From assembly GCA_012274445.1 (NCBI GenBank), contig JAAROD010000029.1:1302001-1366000 (forward strand): a stretch of 64,000 nucleotides of DNA. The letters are read 5' to 3'. The position numbers and the translations under genes are program-made. The notes beneath the pieces are model-generated. The model saw only the letters and a program-made list of their open reading frames with translations, did no database searches and had not been told where the DNA came from. This DNA is from Sclerotiophoma versabilis (taxonomy: Eukaryota; Ascomycota; Dothideomycetes; Pleosporales; Didymellaceae). Of this stretch, positions 43,967 through 54,924 are shown in pieces. Numbering within the stretch: the stretch's first letter is position 1; every line of letters starts with the position of its first letter.

Positions 43967-44966
43967 TTGCCCCCTGCACCTGCCTGTAGAGCGTTGTATC
44001 ATACTGCATCTTACTATTACTTTGACCGGCAAGAGCCCACACAGGGTACGCTTTGATATGTATCCATTTCTAGCAATTTTACAGTGTGTCTGTTTTGGGT
44101 AATTATTCCCTCTGCATTGCGCTAGGCTACCTTGCTCCGATCGCGCCCGCAAGCTCGGGGCGAGCCAACGTGAACCTGCACAAACTGCGCGACCCACAGT
44201 TAGTGTGTCATAATGCGCGTGACAATAGCCGTTCTGCCGTGAGTTTATTAGAATGCAAGTTGAGGATCGTGATGGATCAGACGTTCTGCTACTTGCGACG
44301 GTGACAGCGGTATGATGTATCAGGTACTGGTAGATGAGCTGCCCCCTGTTCCCTGGGCGAGCGGCGGCGCTAGAGCTTGACAGCTCAAGGCTGAGAAACC
44401 TTCTTGGTGCGGCACGCACAGAGCCTCATAGACGCTGGCAGCTGAAGCACGCAAGCTGTTAATCGAGTCCGTACCCCAGATTCTGTGGCTCATGCTCAAT
44501 CTTCAATCTGCCACCGCCGGGTCCAAGTCCAAGTCCGATCATTCGACAGTGGACAGGCGGTGAAGTCCCTGCGTGTCGCCATAACAGTCCTGAGCAACAA
44601 AAGACATTGCGTCCCCTTTTGGCCAGCAGCTGCAGTAGAGAAGCAACTTACCAAGCAAGAAGACGCTGAAAGACGCTGAAATCACTTCATCCAGATGATT
44701 TCACAGTGACAGCCACTTGCTGGTGTTGACTTTACTCCGCCCGTGCCTTCCCCACGTTTCCGCCATCCGCCGAACTAAAGCCTTGAATAAAATCCTGTGC
44801 TAGCTCTTAGCTCCGAGCTCGCTGTGAGCTCCATCCAGGACGGCGCGTTGGCCGACTCACCTCTTCCACCCTTCCCTCTCTCCTGTCATTCCTACCCCTC
44901 TGTCGATAATTACCATCGAAGCCAATTACACGCGGTCAACGCGGTGCAGCTCTTCCTTCACTCACC
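43967..44966. other. Intergenic, no gene seen
   Basis: 1.0 kb between the PDX1-like stop and the carrier start. The last 150 bases are pyrimidine-rich (ctcttccacccttccctctctcctgtc), a typical fungal core promoter. No motif-bearing frame is present. Confidence 0.55.
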
Positions 44967-47279
44967 ATGGCTGCCCTCAAGGAGGAAGTGCGCGAGGTGT
45001 TGCTGGGCACTACCGATGAGCCCCAGCTGTCGGGGCTCACGCGCGCTGCATTCATGAAGCACGCTCAGACAGACGAGGCAACAGGCGAATACTTCCTTAA
45101 CGAGGATTCCTTCATCGACGCTGTTGCGCCTGACAGCGAAGACTACGTAAGCAATTGCGCCTGCAATGTGTCCGCGCCAAAAGCAGGGCGAAGCTAACGG
45201 CGCGTCTGCCACCAGCACAAAATCAAGCGCTACCAGTACGGCATCCTGTTCCAGGTTGCAGATCGCGAAAGGAAGGGCAAGGTCAACATCCACGACTGGG
45301 GTGTCTTCCAGAACTTGCTCGCGAAACCGGACGCCGAATACGAGGTCATTTTCCGCTTCTTCGACAAGAAGGGCACCGGCTACATTAACTTCGACGAATT
45401 CTACGAGACATGGAAGGCACACAAGACGGAGGACAGCTTGCCCTTCAACTGGGAGGCTGAGTGGGCAACTCTGTACATTGGCTCCAAGAAGAACAGACAT
45501 GCCATGACGTACCCACAGTTCGCCCAGATGCTGCGAGGACTGCAGGGCGAGCGTGTTCGACAAGCCTTCTTACACTTCGACGCCAACAAAGACGGATACA
45601 TTGAGCCCTCGGACTTTCAGCGCATCATTCGGGAGACTGCGAGTCACAAGCTCTCAGACTACCTCCTCGAGAACCTTACGACGCTCTGCAACATTTCTGT
45701 AGGAAGTAAGATCTCGTATGCCAATGTGCGCGCTTTTCAGAACATGATCCAGCAAATGGACATGGTCGAGCTGATTGTTCGCAACGCGACGCAGAAGAGC
45801 AGCGATGGCAAGATTACCCGCACAGATTTCTTGAACGAGGCCGCCAGGATAAGCAGGTTCAACCTTTACACCCCCATGGAGGCAGACATCCTCTTCCACT
45901 TTGCTGGGTTGGACGAGCCGTCAGGAAGGCTAAGTCTGAAGGACTTTGCTCGTGTGCTCGACCCCTCATGGCACACCGCTTCTGCCCTTGGGGCTACTGC
46001 GATCGCTGATGCCGGCCAGAAGGTCTTTGCTACTACGAAGTCGCTATGGCACGACGTCCTCGAGTCCGTTCACCACTTCGCACTCGGTTCCTTGGCTGGT
46101 GCTTTCGGTGCCTTTATGGTCTACCCCATTGACCTTGTCAAGACAAGAATGCAGAACCAGAGGAGCACAGGCGTTGGAAACGTCCTCTACAAGAACTCAA
46201 TTGACTGCGCTCAGAAGGTCATTAAGAACGAGGGCTTCAAGGGATTGTACTCTGGTGTACTGCCTCAGCTTGTTGGTGTAGCTCCCGAGAAGGCCATCAA
46301 GCTGACGGTGAATGACCTAGTGCGAGGAAAGATGACAGACAAGGATACCGGAAACATCAAGTTGCCTGCTGAAATTCTAGCTGGAGGTATTGCTGGTGGT
46401 TGCCAAGTCGTACGTTTTCTGCACAACGAAGCGTTCGAGAAATTGCGCTAATAGAGGTGGACAGGTCTTCACGAATCCCCTTGAAATTGTCAAGATCCGC
46501 CTGCAGATCCAGGGTGAGCTTGCAAAGAACGTGGAAGGTGTTCCAAGGCGATCTGCCATGTGGATTGTCAAGAATCTTGGTCTTGTCGGCTTGTACAAGG
46601 GAGCCAGCGCTTGTCTTCTCCGTGACGGTAAGTGCGCCCATCATTGTTAACAAACATGACTGACATGACAAAGTTCCCTTCTCTGCCATCTACTTCCCAA
46701 CATACAGCCATCTGAAGAAGGATTACTTCGGCGAGAGCTCCCAGAAGAAGCTGGGCGTTCTCCAGATGTTGACCGCCGGTGCCATCGCCGGTATGCCTGC
46801 CGCTTACCTTACCACCCCATGCGACGTCATCAAGACACGTCTGCAAGTTGAAGCGCGAAAGGGAGAGGCTACATACAACGGTCTTCGTCACGCCGCGAGA
46901 ATGATCTGGCAGCAGGAAGGCTTCAAGGCCTTTTTCAAGGGTGGACCGGCACGTATCATGCGATCATCGCCTCAGTTCGGTTTTACCCTGGCGGGTTACG
47001 AAGTTTTGCAGCGAGGTACGTTGTTCGCGCGTCGTGCGTGTCCATTTTATTTAATCAAGTACTGACGCATCCGCAGCGTTGCCTATGCCTGGGTCCGATG
47101 CAGATGCTAGTCTCGAGCCCTCGGTCGGTCTTGAGGAGGCTACAGCTCCCTTGCCCTACCTGCGAAGTCGCAACGCCTTAAAGGTCATTCTTGACCTCGA
47201 CGAGAACTTCGGTCGCCCAAGATTGCCAGCAGGGCAAACGTTCCGCGGCATTCCGGGCTTCGGCGGTAAGCAAGCATGA
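44967..47279 (+). CDS. AGC1: Mitochondrial Ca2+-regulated aspartate/glutamate carrier
   Basis: Five exons: 44967..45146, 45216..46409, 46465..46627, 46674..47015 and 47077..47279, giving 693 aa, the usual size of Aralar/citrin-type carriers. All introns are 46-69 bases with GTAAGY or GTACGT donors, and phases agree. The N-terminal half carries EF-hands facing the intermembrane space; clear loops start at D110 (DKKGTGYINFDE) and D182 (DANKDGYIEPSD). The C-terminal half is a mitochondrial carrier with all three repeats: YPIDLVKTRM (P364), NPLEIVKIRLQ and TPCDVIKTRLQ. The protein exchanges matrix aspartate for cytosolic glutamate plus a proton across the inner membrane, feeding the malate-aspartate shuttle and nitrogen metabolism, with Ca2+ control through the EF-hands. 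No key motif is missing. Confidence 0.96.
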
Positions 47280-49067
47280 ACAGACGGAGCATGAGCCTGT
47301 GCGGCTGATGGACTCCACGAAAAGTGGGATGGCATCAGCCGGTTCTAATATGGGATACCTCGTTTGGTGCAGCATTGCTTCAGCGGCGTGTTTCTTGCTT
47401 TTTGGCGTTGGTTCTTTTTCAAAATGACGTCTTACTCGTCCTTTCAGCGATGGCATGTGGGAGTCGTTGGGTGTGCGCTAGCGAGCGTGGAGGTCTCGCA
47501 CATCAAGGCAACGCAGTTGGGAGCATCTTCTGGGCAGCGGTAGACGGAAGCATACACAGTAAAGACTGTACGATAGGCCGAAGTCGCGGTGAGCGAGGCG
47601 ACAGGGCATGCAGCGGTCGGTGTGCGTGTAGAGGGACGACTACATCTTGCGCACTCAATGTAGTCAGCAACAGCGTAGAGCACATTCAAAAGAGGACACT
47701 GGTACGCTTCGTGGCCTTTTGCATGAACATGTCATGTCCTCTGTTCAGGGAGCTGGCTGCTGTGCGCCGGGCGGGCCGGTGCAAAAATGGCCGGTACAAC
47801 CAAGATCAAACATCAGCAGATGATGACACGCGGATAAATTACTACAAACGATGGAGCAACCAATGGCAGGAAATTCAGCCAACACAATGCAGGCCGAGGT
47901 CATTTCCGTCACGTTCACGAGGGTGCCGAGAAAAGCTCGTAGACCCGTTCATTTTCCCACGATTCCCCACATGGTTCTGGGGACGGACTGGGGCGGGGGT
48001 GGACCAAGGCGGTTTAGCCTTGATGCGCACCCTGCGCTCCAGGTCTGGTCTCTGGAGAGGGGAAACTGAGCCTCATAATTGGATTGTCAGCCGCAGCGGC
48101 CTGTCAGGCTGCGCCCCAGGAAACGGACGCGGAGCTCGTGTAGAGGGGAGCTCTTCCAGTCCTCCAGAATGGCGACCGCACGCTACCCTCACTCCTCTTC
48201 TCCGCACTGAGCGCGCCCGCAGCCTCGCAGTGTTACGTACTGGATTGCGCCCTCTGGAACGACGTTTGGCGAAGACCACGCGCGAAATATCCCCGCATCA
48301 GCCTCTCACCGCGCCAGGCCGGGGAGCTCCTTCGTCTCCAACGGCAAGAGGGTAAACAGCACCCGCTCTTCACGTAGCACACAGCCTCGCAACCCACCAT
48401 CAACCAAAACACCAGTGTTCCTGCCTGCCTGCGCCGTGGATGAGGGTTGATCGGCGCGCTTTCTCCACCGCCCTGAGGCTGAAAAGTAGTCGTCGCACTG
48501 GCACTCGGGTACGTTTCCACCGTGCAGAGCCGCCTCCTGTCCGCGGCTCTGAGCCCACTTCCAACTTTCTCCACGCACTTTCTCCACAACCCAAATCTTA
48601 TGTTGTCATTTTCTCCGCTCTTTTTTAGAGCCGCCTCAACGCATAAGACCTTGTAACCCTTTGCTTGCCCACATCCTTGTCTGCCTAGCTTGCATGGGCA
48701 GCCTCCGTCACGAGCGGCAGCCTTGGACGCTTCTGTCGGCATTTGATGGCCCTCCATTCTTCGTTGTCTTCTCCTGACCACTTCGGAGTTTTTCCGAACC
48801 CTTTTCACACTGCTCAGCGCTCCGGATTCCGGCCTTTGTCTACCAGAGAATGCGACACTCGGTCATGCTGACCTTCTTTCAGAACCACATCAATCACTGG
48901 TCTCTCTGTCACGCTTCGTCTCTCCACCGCGGCCCAGGCTTATTTCTGGGCGCATTTGAGGAGGTGTGCTTGGGATAGGCACCGCGTTTTCCCAGCACCG
49001 CACCTTTTCCAATTTTCCCGTCATCGCGGCTAGGCCCTGCCAGCCCGAAGTTTGGTCCTACCTGCCA
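47280..49067. other. Intergenic with an unexplained 343-codon open frame
   Basis: 1.8 kb between the carrier stop and the C2H2-factor start. A plus-strand frame is open from 47324 to 48355 (343 codons), starting inside the expected carrier 3' UTR. It has no domain, no clear third-base GC preference and many rare Trp, Cys and Arg codons. A minus-strand frame of 191 codons (48808..48233) overlaps its end. The right 300 bases are C/T-rich and look like a long 5' leader. I treat the frames as probably fortuitous. Confidence 0.45.
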
Positions 49068-50790
49068 ATGCCTGGAGACTACTACACGGAGGAAGACGCC
49101 CTCGGTTCACGGTCGCCCGGCCTCCAAGCCATCATTGTCAACCCAAAGCCTGAAGAAGAGACACCGCCTATTGTTACCCAGATATTCGTCAGTCCCTCAT
49201 CCTCTCGAACTCGCAAAAAGTCTAAACCTCGAAAGCATCGACCTACGCAAGGTGACTGGGTTCTCATCAGGGAGATGGACCCAAATCGTCCTGATATCGC
49301 CCACGCAGTCAGCCAGGAAGCCCTAAACTCCGGTTCAGAAACCGAGTCATCCAACGAAGAGATGCAAGAACCACCAACTGACAGGACGACTACCGCCACA
49401 GGAAAAGGGATGGCTGCACCTGCTATCAATGTCAGGTCTGACTCGTTGGCGGATGCAAATGGACACTTTGACCCCGGTGCGCTTGCTGCAGAGAGGCGAG
49501 AATCGCATACATCACACGCATCATCTAACGGGTCAGTCTTGCATAGCGTCACATCCAACACAAGCACCAACGGATCTGTCAATGGTTCAACACTGAACCA
49601 TACATCATCTCACACTTCAACAAATGGCGATTATCTTGCAGACTCATCCGCAATTTCACCCCATCTCCGTGGCCTCAGACTTTCGCCATCACGAGGACAG
49701 CAAGGTGAGAAGCTGCCATCGATCCAGACGCTTCAGCCACCGCCGTCGTCAGCGGCCTCGCCAGAATCAGCAACTTCGCCGAGCCAGCAACTACCATCAA
49801 TCGCACAATTTGATGACCTTGTCCGCTCTGCGACTAACGAGTCTGATGCGTCCAACATGTTCGCACACCGACAATCGATATCCTCCTCGGGGCAGTCGCC
49901 GTCTGCCATCATCCGCTCACTATCCATCAGTTCACATCACTCGCCGGCTTCGCCATTCCCACCATTCAATGCTTCATCACCAGTTAGTGCTGGCAGTGAC
50001 GCGTCGCGCGCAGGAGATGTTTTTCTTCGATCGAGGGAGCATCTCACCCTTTTTGGACCTGGAGGAGCACGACGACCATCGCAGATAGCGGATGGGATGT
50101 ATCCTCGTTCAGCGTCTATCTCGGTAGAGAACTACAACAGCCCGGTTGGGCTTAACACAGACATGCTGCAGACACCAATCGAAGGTGGTCGGCAACGCGT
50201 GCTTAGCATTGATGGTGCTATGGCATCGAGACATTTACCACCCCCTATTGGATCTGGTATCTCAAGTGTACCGCAAAACATAACTGGCAACTACAAGTGC
50301 GAGGAGCCAGGCTGTACGGCTCCACCGTTTCAGACACAGTACCTTTTGAAGTAAGTCAATGCATCTCAAATAACTATACTACTTACTAACTTGCCAACCA
50401 GCTCACACGCCAACGTCCATTCACAGACACGACCACATTTCTGTCCAGTCAAAGGCTGTCCACGAAGTGAGGGCGGAAAGGGTTTCAAGCGCAAAAACGA
50501 GATGATCAGACATGGTCTCGTGCATCAATCACCTGGCTATGTGTGTCCTTTCTGTCCAGATCGAGAACACAAGTACCCAAGACCCGACAACCTACAAAGG
50601 TATGTTCGTGCATAACTCTTGGATACCCAAGTTTGCTGATCAATCTCTCAGACACGTTCGTGTACATCATGTCGACAAAGACAAGGACGACCCCCAACTA
50701 CGTGATGTACTTGCACAACGGCCAGAAGGCGGCAGTCGCGGACGAAGAAGACGAGTAGGTTGTTTGGCCCCCAATTGTTGTCATATCTAA
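49068..50790 (+). CDS. C2H2 zinc-finger transcription factor
   Basis: Three exons: 49068..50350, 50402..50599 and 50652..50790, giving 539 aa. Introns are 50 and 52 bases with GTAAGT and GTATGT donors and AG acceptors. The frame is open upstream of 49068, but no in-frame ATG precedes MPGDYYTEED. The first 400 residues are disordered and Ser/Asn/Thr-rich, with an early basic patch (TRKKSKPRKHRP). Three clustered C2H2 fingers follow: C411/C416/H430/H434, C442/C447/H465/H469 and C476/C479/H495/H499. The second and third have long loops (CPRSEGGKGFKRKNEMIRH; EHKYPRPDNLQRH), a layout shared by a conserved Pezizomycotina regulator group. The tail is Arg-rich (GSRGRRRRV). It is a probable nuclear DNA-binding regulator; its targets are unknown. 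Confidence 0.9.
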
Positions 50791-52712
50791 TATTTCCAGA
50801 TTTCCGCCTGCTGACGATCGACAACTATCATCTTTTGACTTCGCTGCAACAGGCTTGTTGCAGTGGAGGCTCATGCACAAGACTGTTATGTTTGACTCTT
50901 ATTTCTTTTGTCATCTTGCGAACTTTTAGCGAAGGGGATCTATCGGCTGGGTGGGTGCCGAAGGGGCAGGCGTACCGGGGTGTCTACGGACCGGCATATC
51001 CACAGGGACACAGTCCAGGCAGGACCCGAGCATAGGAAACGCTCGTGCGGCGTCTGTTATTGTGTCACTTTGCTTTCTCTACCACTTCTATGTCCACTGC
51101 CTGGTGGGAACTACAACCTTCTGTTCTGTCTAAGTCGCGTCATCTCTCTCACACTTCTCTTACACGATTACTGTATCTCTTGCACGCGGTGTTTTGCTCA
51201 CGCATTCGCAACAATGCCCCGAAACAGGAAGCCTTGGGCTCTATATTTTGACAATCATGGATCAACTAGCATTCACTAGGTTAAATATGCTAGCCATGCC
51301 AATTATCAATGGGTACACACTATTCGCCACGCAAGGCTGACCTGATGTAGACAGTCATGCTTCTACTATATGCGATGTACGGTACAGAAGCATAGTCTAC
51401 AATCAGACCGCACTCTCGCAGCCTGGTCGCCGTAGACCATCATGCAGAAGTCCCGACATCTCCAACACGATCTTGTATTCCTGAACACCACCGCAAGCGT
51501 ACCGAAAGTCCCCAGATTCTTTTGAAACACGCCTCCTGACTTCGCCGTGTTGGATTGGAAGATCCCGCACCGACGCCGATATCCTCTTCTCACTGACCCA
51601 ACGCACCCGTCACTGTGGAGAAGAATATTTGAAGCTTCTGAAACCAGGAGGGCATCCATGAGATGCCCTTCTAGTGCTACGGTAGCGCAACATTAGCGGA
51701 TCGTGCTTAGACTTGTACGAATCCCAATCGACGTAATTGTATAACAGAAGCTATTTTCCAGCCTCCTGTCGAGGGTGAAGTTCTTATTGGTTACGGCAAG
51801 ATTTCCTCAGCACAGTCATGTTGTGCATAGCGATATCCAGCTGACAATGCAGGTGAAGCAGCAAGAAACGTGGCTTGCCTGCCCTTCGTCAAATCTGAAG
51901 ATAAGGGCGATGATAAATTCCAGTCTGCGGGTTTTTGCAGCCACTTGTCCTCGAAGCACTACAATCGTTCCCGTATACTCCACATAGCACTTGCCAACCT
52001 GCGGGGCCTTCATCAGTCACATAAGGAGTGTCGTCATTATGACGCTGTGGAGTGAGACCACCGTGTAAATTCTCAAATATTGTAATTAATCTGTGTCTGA
52101 TAGGCAAGTTCCTACGCCCACACATAGTACTCACCGATTACTTTGTATTGTTGTTGGCCAACCTGTCGCAGTGTGAGTGGAGGCGTGTACCCCATCGGCC
52201 ATGAATAGAAAACCATCGGGCCTGAAGCCGCATAGTTCAATGGAGCGTATTTCAGCTTTCAATGCCAGTATTGCAATCTAGCTATTGCGCTTGCAGGGGT
52301 TGAGGAAAGTATCTCCTAACATATCTTCACTGCACGCAAGGCAGCAACGTGTTTCCATCGACGTTTCGTACGTCTGTATATGAAACTTTAGAGATCAAAC
52401 AAGAAGATGATCCGATACTGATCATTGAGCGTGAAGAGCTGTAAGGCAGCTGCAGCAAAGCCAAGCGTGCGGAGCGGGGCTCCTGCATGATGAGTGGGTT
52501 GGATGTAGGCTGCGCAAAATCACTTCTCCACGTGTGGTATCAAAAGTTGTCTTGGCCTTGCCAAACCGACTGTTGATCCTGTAAGGGGCCAGAGAGAAGT
52601 TTGGACAGGAATGTCTAGATTTTGATAGTTTGGTGCTTACTGCACTGAATTGGCTTGTAGCACATGGTTGCCATGGTGAGAGAATTATTGAGTGGTAGGA
52701 AAGATTGGGAGA
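50791..52712. other. Gene-poor interval
   Basis: 1.9 kb between the C2H2-factor stop and the 3' edge of the HET relic. Frames of 60-123 codons on both strands carry no motif. Given the neighbouring HET remnant, part of this may be decayed coding sequence, but I found no further HET-like segments in it. Confidence 0.45.
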
Positions 52713-53095
52713 GAACCTATGAATAATCTCGTAGTTTGCAGTCACCGGGATTGATGCACCGTACATAAAAAAAATACAGTCCCATCTTTACTATCGTCCC
52801 CACACTTGGTAGCCCAGGTATACGAGGCCGCCTCGAAACGGGCATCGTCTTCGAGCTTGATGTGAAGGATGTCGCATCTGGCAGAATCCATCTGTTGTCT
52901 AGCCATTAAGATAATGAATCGTATTTTTTAACCTAACCTCGATTTCAAATCGATATATTGGTACTGCATCTGCGTTTATGTGAAGAAAGCTTGGACTGCA
53001 CACGTGCTGTGGTCTTTTGAAGACTACTTCACCGAAGGCTAAGCAGCATCGTACGCCGCCGAACTTGCACACATCCGGGTGTAGACAAGTCGGAT
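52713..53095 (-). pseudogene. HET-domain gene relic (frameshifted, truncated)
   Basis: Minus-strand remnant of a heterokaryon-incompatibility gene related to the intact one at 56889..54925. Three pieces can be read in the order of the intact protein. The first, at 53087..53019, reads CLHPDVCKFGGVRCCLAFGE against CRHPDVQRFGEVRCCLSCGE. The second, at 52876..52811, reads CDILHIKLED...FEAASYTWAT against CDIVVVNLAD...YEAVSYTWAN. The third, at 52766..52713, reads SIPVTANYEIIHRF against KIVPITKNCEAALRRL. The pieces lie in different frames (1-2 shifts), with a stop near 52899 and a run of eight A (T on the coding strand) at 52767-52774 at the second shift. The later HET motifs, such as WVDAICINQ, are absent. 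I found no intron set that repairs the frame, so it is called a pseudogene. Confidence 0.75.
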
Positions 53096-53536
53096 CAGAT
53101 GAATGACTGACTTCGAGGTTCAGTGCTTGCATCAACGCAGTATTTGTGGAATGATAGCAAGTAAGCGCGAGGTGGGGCACCTGCATATTGAGGTGGCTGT
53201 ACGTGAGTGAAAGACCATAGTGGAAGTCACAGTAGCAGGCAGCATGAAAAGGTTGTTTGGCTGTTGATGCTTAAGGCTTTCGTATGGAGATACGCTAGAT
53301 GAGAAGGCGTCGTGATAGGAGAGAGCTTGCAAGAGGTCGCGACTGGCGCTAAAATTTAGCGTCATTTCCTCCAAAGTTCTTGCTCCTTCTCCAGCTCCCA
53401 TCACTATCACACCATTGCGTGTATCTTTCAAGTCGTCAATAATCCGATTTTATTGTACCTCACTTTCGATAAGAAGATTGCATAGACTCGCAAGCCCCGG
53501 ACTCGTACTTCTACTACCAGATTGAAATTCTCTTTC
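53096..53536. other. Divergent interval between HET relic and phosphotransferase
   Basis: 441 bases upstream of both the relic (minus) and the APH gene (plus). It must hold the APH promoter and may hold the remains of the relic's promoter. Nothing else is recognisable. Confidence 0.5.
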
Positions 53537-54859
53537 ATGTTAAACAACATGTCCCATCAGGATGGCCTCGAATGGGTAGAAGGCGCTTTCGGTCTCGAGC
53601 CGCACTGGACGAAAGAGCCTGACACCAACAAAGTTTCTCGAATTGCACACAAGCATTTGAATCTCAGTCAAGACATCCCAATCGACGCCACCTTCCATTC
53701 CAAAGGCGCTTTCACTAGACTCTACAAAATCTCTACGCCCGACTCAACATACCTCATGCGCATCTCCCTTCCCGTGGATCCACAATACAGGACAGAGAGC
53801 GCAATAGCCACAATGAATTTTGCTCGTCAAAAGGCACCTATTCCAGTACCCCACATCATCGCCTGCTCCTCAGACAACTCGAACGAATTAGGCTTTGAGT
53901 GGATTCTCATGGAAAACATCCCTGGAACCAGTCTGTACAAGGCCTGGAGGAAGATGTCTTGGGAGGCCAAGGAAGCGGCTGTAAAGCAGCTAGCCGAGCA
54001 CCAGGCGCAATTGTTCAGACACAAGTTCCAGAAGATCGGGAATCTTTACCGCAAAAACGACGAGGTTGTGGTGGATCAGATGGTCAAGACAGTTTTCTAC
54101 CAGGGCAACCATCTTACGCATAACGTCGTTCCTGGGCCGTTCGCTTCAAGCCATGAATGGTTGAAGGCGCGGTTACAGCTTGTTCTTGCTGAGCAGCAGC
54201 GGATCCTCGACACGTCGTGCGATGAGGACGAGATGGAGGATGCAGAGTTCGCGCATGATTTGGCGAAGAAGCTGTTTGAAATCTTGCCAACTGTATTCCT
54301 GTCCAACTCCTGTGTCAACGAGCCCACAGTTCTATTCCACGATAATCTGTCCATGCACAACATCATGGTCGACGGGAACGGGATGATTTCCTCGATTATG
54401 GATTGGGAGTGCGTCTCGGCTGTGCCATTGTGGCGAGCGTGCCGATTGCCACAGCTGTTCGAGGAACGAGTGCGGGACGATAAGCCTTTGAAAGAGGATT
54501 ATTCCCCTGACTCCGACGAGGAAGATGATAAAGACGACGATGGACTTGACAACGAGGGCATCACAGATTTGTACTGGGAGCACCTGCTGGAGTACGAGCT
54601 CACGCAGTTACGAAAGCTCTTCTTGGAGGAGATGGGGAAAATGAGCCCAGACTGGATTGTGGTGGCGAAGCAGAGCATACTGAAAGACGATTTCGAGAGA
54701 GCGGTACAGGAATGTGATAATGGGTGGAGGAACAAGGTTGTAAAGCGGTGGGTCGAGTCTGTGGCAGAAGGCAATTCCGAAAACTTGACATCTATGTTAT
54801 TCTCATATCCTGAGATTGATCAAGCGAGCGAAACGAGTATGGACTGGGAAAAGGCTTAA
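53537..54859 (+). CDS. APH-fold phosphotransferase, catalytic Asp replaced
   Basis: Single exon, 440 aa from the ATG at 53537 (a second ATG follows at 53549). The protein has the APH/choline-kinase-like fold common in fungi. In the N-lobe, TYLMRISLPV carries R in place of the usual ATP-binding Lys, and FEWILMENIPG marks the hinge. The catalytic loop is H268-D-N-L-S-M-H-N275. Relatives read HxDLxxxN, so the catalytic base position is Asn270 and an Asp sits one place earlier. The metal-binding DWE is intact (D289 in SSIMDWECVSAVPLW). A very acidic insert (DSDEEDDKDDDG) follows. Members phosphorylate small molecules or act as pseudokinases; the substrate is unknown. It lies between a dead and a living HET gene and converges on the latter with 65 bases between stops. 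Confidence 0.88.
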   Translation: MLNNMSHQDGLEWVEGAFGLEPHWTKEPDTNKVSRIAHKHLNLSQDIPIDATFHSKGAFTRLYKISTPDSTYLMRISLPVDPQYRTESAIATMNFARQKAPIPVPHIIACSSDNSNELGFEWILMENIPGTSLYKAWRKMSWEAKEAAVKQLAEHQAQLFRHKFQKIGNLYRKNDEVVVDQMVKTVFYQGNHLTHNVVPGPFASSHEWLKARLQLVLAEQQRILDTSCDEDEMEDAEFAHDLAKKLFEILPTVFLSNSCVNEPTVLFHDNLSMHNIMVDGNGMISSIMDWECVSAVPLWRACRLPQLFEERVRDDKPLKEDYSPDSDEEDDKDDDGLDNEGITDLYWEHLLEYELTQLRKLFLEEMGKMSPDWIVVAKQSILKDDFERAVQECDNGWRNKVVKRWVESVAEGNSENLTSMLFSYPEIDQASETSMDWEKA

Positions 54860-54924
54860 TTTGACCCTTGGAGTCATTGCCTGCTTCTAGGCTTAAGACA
54901 GTGCGCGGCATGTATGCAAAAACA

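Noticed and set aside
48233..48808. 191-codon minus-strand open frame
   Set aside because: Overlaps the plus-strand 343-codon frame and the probable leader of the C2H2 factor; composition looks random.
52899..53095. HET relic as a live gene with introns
   Set aside because: Candidate donors and acceptors between the pieces give the wrong phase, and the downstream HET motifs are missing.
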